Origin: Helicobacteraceae bacterium
GTDB taxonomy: Bacteria > Campylobacterota > Campylobacteria > Campylobacterales > Sulfurimonadaceae
Direction: 5' to 3'
NCBI GenBank assembly: GCA_030596305.1
Contig: JAUVKK010000089.1
Coordinates: forward strand, 1-5,147
Length of the DNA: 5,147 nt
Notes under the pieces: model-generated
Database searches by the model: none
Told to the model about the DNA's origin: nothing
Seen by the model: only the letters and a program-made list of their open reading frames with translations
Program-made: the position numbers and the translations under genes
Shown: positions 1 to 5,147 of the stretch, in pieces
Numbering within the stretch: position 1 is the first letter of the stretch
How the letters are laid out: each line of letters opens with the position of its first letter

Positions 1-1211
1 AAAAGTGCCGCTGCCTCATCACTGTCTGTTCCCAGCTCGATCTCATCCACACCGATGAGTGCGTCATGCTGTAAAAAAAGTTGTGAAAACTGCTGCATAC
101 GTCCGGCAAAAGTAGAGATATCATTTTTCACATTCTGCGGATCATCAATGATGGCTTCGAAACGTTTGAAGTTCCCAATGACTGACTTATGTTTGTTTAG
201 CTTCATTGGTATGAGATATTTTGCCATCAATGCAGCAGATAGAATAGCCTTTAGCAGCATGGTCTTACCACCCGCATTGACCCCGGTGATCATCAAAACA
301 TTTTTCGAAAAGTCTACGCTCACCGGTTTTGGTTTATGAAGCGCCGGATGTTCAAAATCGACAAGCTTGATCTCTCTGTTTTTCTGTGCCTTGATAATAG
401 CCAGACCTTTATCACGGGCAAAATGGACACGTGCCTGATAGTGGTCAAAACGTTCAAACTCTTTGTCTATGAAGTTTATAAAAGGAAGAAGTTCTGCCAA
501 GACTTTAGAAAAACCCTTGGCATACTCGTAAAACTTCACCTCACGCATCGTCTCTATGCTTCTGATCTGATCACGGTTTTTAGCCATGGCGTCAGGAACA
601 ACGTAGAAGAAGCCTCCAGTTGTTCGTCCTACTACCTGCCCCTTGATGACATGGTTAAAACCACCCCGCATCAGCAGGCACTCTTCATCATTGATATAGT
701 GGACTTGTGTATCGACCAGATATGGTGTTATCTTGGAGCTATAGAGCATACGACGCATCGAAGCATTGATATCGGTTTTAATGACTTTTATACGCTGAGA
801 AAGACCAAACAACTCTTCATCCAACTCCTCATTAAAACGTCCCTCAAGATCAAAATAGCTCTCAACCTCGTCACTGAAACGTTCCGGTATCTGGACCTTG
901 TGCATCCACTCACCAATGATCCCTTCAAAAGCACTGTTTTTAAGTGTATGGAAGTAACGAACAACCTTGATAAGCTCAAAGATCTGCTCAAATCTAAGGA
1001 CACCCTGCTTTTTTAGATGTGACGTAATAGGATGAAATGAAGTCACCTTAGGCGGGGACTTAAAGGTGAGTCTCTCCAGTGCATCGATGTAGCTAAAATG
1101 GCGCTCTTGGTCACCCTCTATAAACAGTGGTTTTGGACGGCTGAAAAAACCATTAAAAGAGTCAATATGACCTGTCAGGTCGAGTCGATCGATCAACGAG
1201 TCTAGACTCAT
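1..1211 (-). CDS. mutS2: MutS2-family DNA repair/recombination ATPase, N-terminal part (cut by left edge)
   Basis: First 403 codons of a MutS2 protein, which reads without interruption to the window edge. MutS2 lacks the mismatch-recognition domain of MutS. In characterised members it binds branched DNA and limits recombination or helps with oxidative damage. Seen here: an N-terminal core (about residues 1-120), a helical lever region (about 120-270) and an ABC-type ATPase. The ATPase has Walker A GVNAGGKT at 310-317, an STFAGRM signature at 366-372, and Walker B with D389 and E390 followed by GTDSDE. Family members are about 730-780 residues, so the rest of the ATPase and any C-terminal Smr nuclease domain lie outside; whether Smr is present cannot be judged. 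The ATG overlaps the stop of the upstream membrane-protein gene by four bases (ATGA), and only a weak purine stretch precedes it, which suggests translational coupling. Last visible gene of the operon. The family call is secure from the motifs; the physiological role is from family knowledge. Confidence 0.93.
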   Translation of the reverse strand, partial: MSLDSLIDRLDLTGHIDSFNGFFSRPKPLFIEGDQERHFSYIDALERLTFKSPPKVTSFHPITSHLKKQGVLRFEQIFELIKVVRYFHTLKNSAFEGIIGEWMHKVQIPERFSDEVESYFDLEGRFNEELDEELFGLSQRIKVIKTDINASMRRMLYSSKITPYLVDTQVHYINDEECLLMRGGFNHVIKGQVVGRTTGGFFYVVPDAMAKNRDQIRSIETMREVKFYEYAKGFSKVLAELLPFINFIDKEFERFDHYQARVHFARDKGLAIIKAQKNREIKLVDFEHPALHKPKPVSVDFSKNVLMITGVNAGGKTMLLKAILSAALMAKYLIPMKLNKHKSVIGNFKRFEAIIDDPQNVKNDISTFAGRMQQFSQLFLQHDALIGVDEIELGTDSDEAAAL

Positions 1212-1537
1212 TCACACTCACTTGCAGCAACCATCTTTCCAGCGTGTGAACTCTCTTGTCTGCCGATGAAAGTCTGTGTACCTACACTGAGAGAGAAATT
1301 GACCTTAGTGACATCCAGGTCACCACATTTAAGGCTTTTGCCCTGGTTGTAACGCAGCATCACATCACGCACCTGCTCAGCTTTTTGACTCTGAAGATTG
1401 TTGTAAAAGAGTGCACCCATCACAAATGCAAGCACTATGATTGTTGCCGTAACTTTCTGTTTTGCATTCAACTCCGTAAAAAAGTGCATCACACCGAAAA
1501 AGAGTCCAACGATAACAAGACCTAAAATATATGCCAT
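1208..1537 (-). CDS. Small two-helix membrane protein of the murC-mutS2 operon, function unknown
   Basis: A 109-residue protein with two hydrophobic helices, about residues 3-20 and 29-46. They are joined by a short loop carrying K26 and K28, and a hydrophilic tail of about 60 residues follows. By the positive-inside rule the loop should be cytoplasmic, leaving the C-terminal tail in the periplasm. The tail has a basic/polar linker (48-70) and then a small, probably beta-rich domain holding the only two cysteines, C71 and C108, which could form a disulfide. I do not know its function. From memory, Helicobacter and Campylobacter carry a similar small membrane protein between murC and mutS2 (HP0622 and Cj1053c positions), so it is likely a conserved lineage protein. 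Its ATG shares one base with the murC stop (TAATG) and has a strong Shine-Dalgarno inside the end of murC. Its own stop overlaps the mutS2 start by four bases. No signal peptide cleavage site is evident. Confidence 0.85.
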   Translation of the reverse strand: MAYILGLVIVGLFFGVMHFFTELNAKQKVTATIIVLAFVMGALFYNNLQSQKAEQVRDVMLRYNQGKSLKCGDLDVTKVNFSLSVGTQTFIGRQESSHAGKMVAASECE

Positions 1538-2844
1538 TACTTCTCTCCTCTAAGTTGGTAGGTAATATCACCTGCACCAAAACCGATAATAAGACCATCG
1601 TCTATGGTCTCTATGACCTCATCATGTTTGACAAGGTTAACACTCTCGCCATCGCGTTTTAGGTAGTCCATCATCTTAAGATCATAAGCCTTGAACTCAT
1701 CTTTAAAGTCGATGAACTGTTCCGCTTCGCTCGCTGCCCAGACAGGGAGGATGATCAGACGGTCAGCCCCCTCAAAACATTTGGTAAAAGCTTCCAGGTT
1801 ATCAATAGTACGCGAATACTTATGCGGTTGCCAGATAGCCGTGACTGTTTTAATACCCTTGAGCTTGGCATACTCAGTCACCGAACTCATTGTTGCCGCG
1901 ATCTCTGTTGGGTGGTGACCATAATCATCGATGATGATCGCTTTTTCACCCTTGGAGATGATGTCAAAACGCTTTTTTATTCCCTGAAAGTGCAGAAGCT
2001 TAATACGGATCGTTTCAACATCCATACTTTCCAGTGCTGCCAAAATCGCAAGAGAAGCATCAACAGCGATATGTCCGCCAAAGCCCCAGACATTGAAGGT
2101 CCCTAGATCTTTCAGTGTAAAAGAGGTAAAAGGCTCATCGTCGATCAATAAAAACTTAATGTCCGAAATATCTTTACTTGGGTAGAGACGGATCGCTTCA
2201 CCCTCGATAGTACTTAAAAACTCATCTTCAGCATTAATCACACGAACCTTTGCAGAGGCGATAAACTTACGGTAAGAGTCGTAAAAAAGCTCAAAATCGT
2301 ATTTGTAATACTCCATATGTTCCGGTTCGGCATTGATCACGATCGCACAGTATGGGTTTGAGTTCAGAAAACTTCCATCACTCTCGTCAGCTTCAAAGAT
2401 AAGCTGGTCAGTCGAACCGTCATAACGTACATTTGAGCTAAAGCCCTTAGACTCTGCTCCAATGATCGCAGAGCCATCCATAATAGCGGCGAGCATTGCA
2501 GATGTAGTACTTTTACCATGGGCTCCGGCAACGGCATAGACTTTCTGCTCATGAAGAAGATCCAGCAGCGCTTCACGACGTGCCAGTACTTTGATCTTTT
2601 GCTCTTTCGCTGCAACCACTTCAGGGTTGTTGGCTCGGATAATTGCTGAATGAATAACAAGATCCTGATCGTCAATCGCTTTTTTGTTGTGGGGAATAGT
2701 GACTTCGATACCCTTGTCACGCAAGATCTTCACTATTCGTGAGTCAGATACGTCAGACCCGGTGATCTCATGTCCCCTAAAGTGCATATACTGTGCCAGT
2801 CCGGAGATTCCTATACCGCCAATACCGATAAAGTGGATCTTCAC
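1537..2844 (-). CDS. murC: UDP-N-acetylmuramate--L-alanine ligase (MurC)
   Basis: Cytoplasmic ATP-dependent ligase that joins L-alanine to UDP-MurNAc, the first stem-peptide step of peptidoglycan synthesis. The 435 residues show all three Mur ligase domains. The N-terminal Rossmann domain for the UDP substrate has GIGGIGISG at 7-15. The central ATPase has the P-loop GAHGKSTT at 107-114, EADESDGSF at 151-159 and NAEPEH at 171-176 (metal/ATP site). The C-terminal domain begins near GIKKRFD at 288-294 and has DDYGHHPTE at 306-314, WQPHKYSR at 338-345 and GAGDI at 423-427. The length is complete but shorter than E. coli MurC (about 490). The P-loop has Ala and Ser where many homologues have Thr (GTHGKTTT), a conservative change. 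The start codon is GTG: the Rossmann motif begins directly after it, AGGAA lies seven bases upstream, and it overlaps the preceding stop as GTGA. The stop shares a base with the next ATG. All key residues are present, so it should be active. Confidence 0.97.
   Translation of the reverse strand: MKIHFIGIGGIGISGLAQYMHFRGHEITGSDVSDSRIVKILRDKGIEVTIPHNKKAIDDQDLVIHSAIIRANNPEVVAAKEQKIKVLARREALLDLLHEQKVYAVAGAHGKSTTSAMLAAIMDGSAIIGAESKGFSSNVRYDGSTDQLIFEADESDGSFLNSNPYCAIVINAEPEHMEYYKYDFELFYDSYRKFIASAKVRVINAEDEFLSTIEGEAIRLYPSKDISDIKFLLIDDEPFTSFTLKDLGTFNVWGFGGHIAVDASLAILAALESMDVETIRIKLLHFQGIKKRFDIISKGEKAIIIDDYGHHPTEIAATMSSVTEYAKLKGIKTVTAIWQPHKYSRTIDNLEAFTKCFEGADRLIILPVWAASEAEQFIDFKDEFKAYDLKMMDYLKRDGESVNLVKHDEVIETIDDGLIIGFGAGDITYQLRGEK
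1543..1551 (-). promoter_or_regulatory. Ribosome binding site for the small membrane protein
   Basis: The minus strand reads AGAGGAGAG, with the GGAG core seven bases before the ATG. It lies inside the last codons of murC. This is the clearest Shine-Dalgarno in the operon. It supports the 1537 start and indicates independent or re-initiating translation after murC. Confidence 0.75.
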
Positions 2845-3335
2845 GATTTATTTCCTGTTCTCTCCATTGCAGCAAGCGCCTCTTTTTTAAAGTGAGAGAT
2901 ATAAAAATTACTTGCCATATGCGTTGCATCGACATCCGCGATCGTTGCAATAAAGACGTCAATACTCAGGCCTGCATCTGCTCCAAGTTGATGTGTTTTC
3001 ATCGCTTTAGAGAAGGTCTCATCACCGCAAAGCCCGGCAAGGATCTCAAAGAGTGCCGAAGCATCTGTTTTTTTACCTGCACTGTAATGTTCCATTGCAT
3101 ACTCATACAGCGCACGAAGTGTGGCGTAGTCCTGGACTTCACTGATATCCATTGTTCTTGCAGCTTCTAAAGCGTTAGTCAAGTTCTCCAGTGCCAGATC
3201 AAGGATGTTGGCATAATAAGCAATAAGATCAGACTCTTCAAAAGTCTCTTGTGCCTCTCCTTCTAAAACATACAGTGAAGCAATATCACCTTCTGATTGT
3301 GCTTTTAAGATCTTCTCTTTTAATGTGTCACTCAT
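2841..3335 (-). CDS. Unrecognised helical, possibly TPR-like protein between dapC and murC
   Basis: A 164-residue soluble, acidic and largely helical protein. I do not recognise a family. There is no signal peptide or membrane helix, and one cysteine (C103). Residues 1-60 look like helices rich in Glu, Ala and Leu. The stretch around 74-120 (aromatic/Ala helix, then a GK turn at 87-88, then DASALFEIL and a second helix) resembles the helix-turn-helix rhythm of a tetratricopeptide repeat, but I see at most one or two degenerate copies. That would suggest a protein-binding adaptor; this is inference from pattern only. The ATG overlaps the dapC stop by four bases (ATGA), has a good AAGGAAG seven bases upstream, and its TGA overlaps the murC GTG (GTGA). 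It is therefore translated together with two cell-wall precursor enzymes. I do not recall a counterpart at this place in Helicobacter or Campylobacter, so it may be specific to a subset of the phylum. That it is a real gene is well supported by the overlaps and ribosome binding site. Confidence 0.85.
   Translation of the reverse strand: MSDTLKEKILKAQSEGDIASLYVLEGEAQETFEESDLIAYYANILDLALENLTNALEAARTMDISEVQDYATLRALYEYAMEHYSAGKKTDASALFEILAGLCGDETFSKAMKTHQLGADAGLSIDVFIATIADVDATHMASNFYISHFKKEALAAMERTGNKS
2852..2856 (-). promoter_or_regulatory. Ribosome binding site deciding the murC GTG start
   Basis: The minus strand reads AGGAA seven bases before the GTG at 2844. The site sits within the end of the upstream 164-codon gene. 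It supports the GTG as initiator, because the next in-frame methionine (residue 20) would remove the Rossmann glycine motif. Confidence 0.7.
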
Positions 3336-4468
3336 GATATGGCTTCCTTAATTCGTAATAGTGCTTCTTTAGTTTTAATCTCATTCTCGACGAGGGCAAT
3401 ACGCAGGTAATCTCGACCCGGATTTGCACCGTTCTCATCCGTACGTGCCAAGTATTCGCCCGGCAGGACTTTCAGGTTATACTCTTTGTAAAGTTTTTGA
3501 GTCATCTCTATGGCGTCATCGACTTTTAGCCAGATGTAAAAAGTTGCTTCTGGCATCTCTAATCCCAAGATCTCTTGTGCCAATTCAAAGTTGCGTCTGT
3601 ATATCTTACGTGAAGCAGCTACATGCTCTTCATCACTCCATGCAGCAGCGGCAGCAACCTGCAGAGGCAGTGGAGATGCAGCTCCTACATAGGTACGGTA
3701 CTGTCTATACCCCTTTAGTATCTCAGCATCACCTGCTATAAATCCACTGCGCAACCCAGGTGCAGAAGAACGTTTTGAGATAGAGTTGATGACCAATACA
3801 TTTTTGAAACTCGCATTACCTACATGTTTTGAGGCTTCAAGAAGTGACGGAACGGGCTTGTCAGTGTATATCTCTGAATAACACTCATCATTTAAAAGAA
3901 CAAAGTCATGTTTAAGTGCCAGCTTCACCCACTCACCCAGCTCATCAAGAGTAAGACAAGATGCTGTTGGGTTGTTTGGGAAATTCAAAATAACAAGGTC
4001 ACAGCCTTTTAAAACTTCTTCATCTATTTCAGGCTTATAAGCATTCGCTTCACTGAGATTCAAAAAGTGCATCTTGGCCCTGCTGGCGATAGCCGCTCCT
4101 TCATAGATCTGATAAAAGGGGTTGGTAAAGGCGATTTCTGACTCTTTTTTGTCAAACAGAAGGTATTGAGGAAAGTTAAAAAGCACCTCTCTGGTTCCAA
4201 ATGACGGTACCAGTTCAGTATCACTCAGCTCAACACCGAAACGATTTTTGACAAAGGTATGCATGGCATCTCTAAGGTACTCTTCACCAGCTGTTTTAGG
4301 GTACTTTTTAAGAAGTGAAGAGCTCTCTTTCAGAGCATCTTGAATAAACTCAGGTGTCTCAAACTGGGGTTCACCAATCGTCAAAAGGATAGGATCAAGC
4401 TCAGGGTTAGGCGCGATGTCTGCCAATAGTGTGTTTAATTTTTCAAATGGATACGGTTCAAATTGCAT
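3332..4468 (-). CDS. dapC: Class I/II PLP aminotransferase, probable succinyl-diaminopimelate aminotransferase (DapC)
   Basis: A 378-residue fold-type I aminotransferase, full length for the family. Likely reaction: N-succinyl-2-amino-6-ketopimelate plus glutamate to N-succinyl-LL-diaminopimelate, in lysine and peptidoglycan precursor synthesis in the cytoplasm. Seen: an N-terminal substrate region with GEPQFETPE at 32-40; NFPNNPTA at 162-169, whose N166 is the conserved cofactor-contacting Asn; NDECYSEIY at 193-201, with D194 facing the pyridine nitrogen and Y197; the Schiff-base lysine K232 in SISKRSSAPGLRSG, with phosphate-binding R240; and R356 in the position of the substrate carboxylate arginine. 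The ATG is fixed by an in-frame TAA at 4487-4489 with no other start between. The Shine-Dalgarno is weak (purine-rich GAGAAG). First gene of the operon. The aminotransferase fold is certain. The DapC substrate is inferred from resemblance to the epsilon-group DapC and from the murC context; an aspartate- or alanine-type aminotransferase is the alternative. Confidence 0.85.
   Translation of the reverse strand: MQFEPYPFEKLNTLLADIAPNPELDPILLTIGEPQFETPEFIQDALKESSSLLKKYPKTAGEEYLRDAMHTFVKNRFGVELSDTELVPSFGTREVLFNFPQYLLFDKKESEIAFTNPFYQIYEGAAIASRAKMHFLNLSEANAYKPEIDEEVLKGCDLVILNFPNNPTASCLTLDELGEWVKLALKHDFVLLNDECYSEIYTDKPVPSLLEASKHVGNASFKNVLVINSISKRSSAPGLRSGFIAGDAEILKGYRQYRTYVGAASPLPLQVAAAAAWSDEEHVAASRKIYRRNFELAQEILGLEMPEATFYIWLKVDDAIEMTQKLYKEYNLKVLPGEYLARTDENGANPGRDYLRIALVENEIKTKEALLRIKEAIS
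3343..3349 (-). promoter_or_regulatory. Ribosome binding site for the 164-residue protein
   Basis: The minus strand reads AAGGAAG, seven bases before the ATG at 3335 and inside the dapC 3' end. It is a near-ideal Shine-Dalgarno and supports both the start and the reality of this unassigned gene. Confidence 0.75.
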
Positions 4469-4494
4469 GTCTTCTCGTCTTCTAAGTTATCGCG

Positions 4495-4523
4495 ATTATA
4501 CCTTTTTTTTCCTATAGGCTTAA
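4495..4523 (-). promoter_or_regulatory. Sigma70-type promoter of the dapC-murC-mutS2 operon
   Basis: On the minus strand there is a perfect TATAAT (-10, positions 4500 to 4495). A weak -35, TTAAGC (4523 to 4518, three of six consensus bases), lies exactly 17 bases upstream. Transcription should begin near 4488, giving a leader of about 20 bases before the dapC ATG. The spacer holds a run of eight A. A strong -10 with a poor -35 and A/T-rich upstream DNA is common in this phylum. No other convincing promoter was seen inside the operon, where the genes overlap. Confidence 0.7.
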
Positions 4524-4563
4524 TTTCCACCCTTAAATGCCATGTTTGTTCGCCTATCTTTGC

Positions 4564-4569
4564 TATACT
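4564..4569 (+). promoter_or_regulatory. Extended -10 promoter for the Crp/Fnr-family gene
   Basis: TATACT preceded by TG and one base (TGC) makes an extended -10 element, which can work without a good -35; the -35 position near 4541-4546 reads CATGTT and is poor. The predicted start is near 4576, about 20 bases before the ATG. Its -10 lies about 64 bases from the divergent operon -10, so the two promoters share one short control region. Confidence 0.55.
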
Positions 4570-4585
4570 GATCACCACTATTTAT

Positions 4586-4590
4586 GAAGG
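4586..4590 (+). promoter_or_regulatory. Ribosome binding site for the Crp/Fnr-family gene
   Basis: GAAGG lies six bases before the ATG at 4597. Together with in-frame stops TGA at 4585-4587 and TAA at 4591-4593, it fixes the start. Confidence 0.7.
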
Positions 4591-4596
4591 TAAAAC

Positions 4597-5147
4597 ATGC
4601 AGCTTTTTCCATTTTTCAATAGCCTCTCCAATGAGGCACAGAGCCTGTTACTCACGCATGCAAAAGAGGTAGTAATGCCAAAAGACATGGAGCTGTTCGC
4701 ACAAGGCGATCAGTGTAAAGATATTCTCTTTTTGGTTGAGGGTTCCGTGCGTGTCTACCGCCTGCACGAGAGTGGGCAAGAGATAACCCTGTACTTTTTA
4801 GAGAATGGCGAACAGTGTAATGTAAACCTTAATTCCGCGTTTACCGATACCCCAGCTATCGGAACGGCTGTCTGTGAGACAGACATTGAAGGTTATCTAT
4901 TGCCTGCCGAGGTTGTTAAGACCATCTACGCGGCCGAAGCCCCTTACCAACAGTTTGTCTTCTCACTTTTTGCACGCCGACTAGAGGGAATGGCAGGGCT
5001 CATTGAAGATGTACGATTCAAGAAACTGGACCACCGTCTCCTTGACTGGCTGCACGAACAAGGTATCAGCGAGATCACCATCACCCACGAGAAGCTGGCT
5101 TCACACCTTGGAACCTCCAGAGAGGTGATCAGCCGACTGTTAAAAGA
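4597..5147 (+). CDS. Crp/Fnr-family transcriptional regulator (cut by right edge)
   Basis: 183 codons plus two bases of a regulator whose relatives are usually about 205-230 residues, so only the C-terminal end is missing. Residues about 5-110 form a cyclic-nucleotide-binding-type beta-roll, with a conserved FLVEGSVRVY strand-turn at 45-54 and a GEQC turn at 71-74. A dimerisation helix follows at about 112-140. The winged helix-turn-helix is at about 160-182, with a recognition helix around TSREVISRLL at 173-182. The binding pocket lacks the Arg-Ser pair CRP uses to hold cAMP, and there is no N-terminal cysteine cluster as in FNR, so neither cAMP nor an Fe-S cluster is expected. Cysteines are C40, C74 and C93. 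The effector is unknown. The gene diverges from the dapC operon across 128 bases and could autoregulate or control it; that is positional inference. Family call secure, subgroup uncertain. Confidence 0.93.
   Translation, partial: MQLFPFFNSLSNEAQSLLLTHAKEVVMPKDMELFAQGDQCKDILFLVEGSVRVYRLHESGQEITLYFLENGEQCNVNLNSAFTDTPAIGTAVCETDIEGYLLPAEVVKTIYAAEAPYQQFVFSLFARRLEGMAGLIEDVRFKKLDHRLLDWLHEQGISEITITHEKLASHLGTSREVISRLLK

Larger units (their letters stand above)
4469..4596. promoter_or_regulatory. Divergent intergenic control region between dapC and the Crp/Fnr-family gene
   Basis: These 128 A/T-rich bases are the only non-coding stretch in the window. They hold both predicted promoters, a T8 run (plus strand 4503-4510) and three small symmetric elements. 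ATCGCGAT at 4489-4496 overlaps the operon -10 and start site. CCTATAGG at 4511-4518 touches its -35. ATAGGC at 4514-4519 faces GCCTAT at 4552-4557 as an inverted pair. No recognisable FNR box (TTGAT-N4-ATCAA) or CRP box was found. Confidence 0.6.

Noticed and set aside
55..339. 94-codon open frame on the plus strand
   Set aside because: Antisense to the MutS2 ATPase motifs (Walker A and the STFAGRM signature), and the protein is low in recognisable character.
336..1016. 226-codon open frame on the plus strand
   Set aside because: It lies wholly antisense to mutS2, whose minus-strand frame carries clear core and ATPase motifs. The plus-strand product has no recognisable domain and no good ribosome binding site.
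2364..2720. 118-codon open frame on the minus strand
   Set aside because: Out-of-frame shadow inside murC, covering the Mur ligase P-loop region.
3424..3741. 105-codon open frame on the plus strand
   Set aside because: Antisense to the C-terminal half of the aminotransferase, with no domain or supporting start signals.
4503..4510. T8 run as a possible intrinsic terminator
   Set aside because: No GC-rich hairpin precedes it on either strand, and it sits within a divergent promoter region where no upstream transcript needs ending.
4566..4575. TGATCA near the plus-strand -10 as an FNR/CRP half-site
   Set aside because: Only a six-base palindrome with no matching second half-site at the expected spacing.
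4463..4672. 69-codon open frame on the plus strand starting at the edge of dapC
   Set aside because: It runs through both predicted promoters and out of frame into the Crp/Fnr gene, whose own frame, ribosome binding site and domains are clear.

Overview
The window fits a member of the Campylobacterota (former Epsilonproteobacteria), perhaps a Sulfurimonas/Sulfurovum-like free-living genus. The evidence is the gene order MutS2 - small membrane protein - MurC - aminotransferase, which I recall from Helicobacter pylori and in part from Campylobacter, together with epsilon-type protein details. The genus is inference; no sequence search was possible.

Layout. Positions 1-4468 are a tightly packed minus-strand operon, listed here in order of transcription. 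It starts with a PLP-dependent aminotransferase, probably succinyl-diaminopimelate aminotransferase (dapC, 3332-4468). Next come an unrecognised 164-residue helical protein (2841-3335), UDP-N-acetylmuramate--L-alanine ligase (murC, GTG start, 1537-2844), and a 109-residue two-helix membrane protein (1208-1537). The 5' part of mutS2 (1-1211) follows and runs off the left edge. Every junction is a 1- or 4-base stop/start overlap, so the five genes are probably co-transcribed and translationally coupled. Positions 4469-4596 are a divergent intergenic region. It carries a good minus-strand promoter (perfect TATAAT) for the operon and an extended -10 promoter on the plus strand. Positions 4597-5147 are a Crp/Fnr-family regulator cut by the right edge just after its DNA-binding helix.

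How the genes work together. DapC (if correctly called) makes the diaminopimelate precursor that is later added to the peptidoglycan stem peptide, and MurC adds the first stem residue, L-alanine. The front of the operon is therefore cell-wall precursor supply. The 164- and 109-residue proteins have no assignable function but are locked into the same unit. MutS2 is a DNA-repair and recombination-control ATPase with no obvious link to the cell wall. The divergent regulator may act on the shared promoter region, but this is only inferred from position.

This is mostly ordinary core genome. I see no mobile element, CRISPR array, RNA gene or clearly new system. The best leads are the two unassigned coupled proteins, the A8 tract inside the operon promoter spacer, and small palindromes around that promoter.
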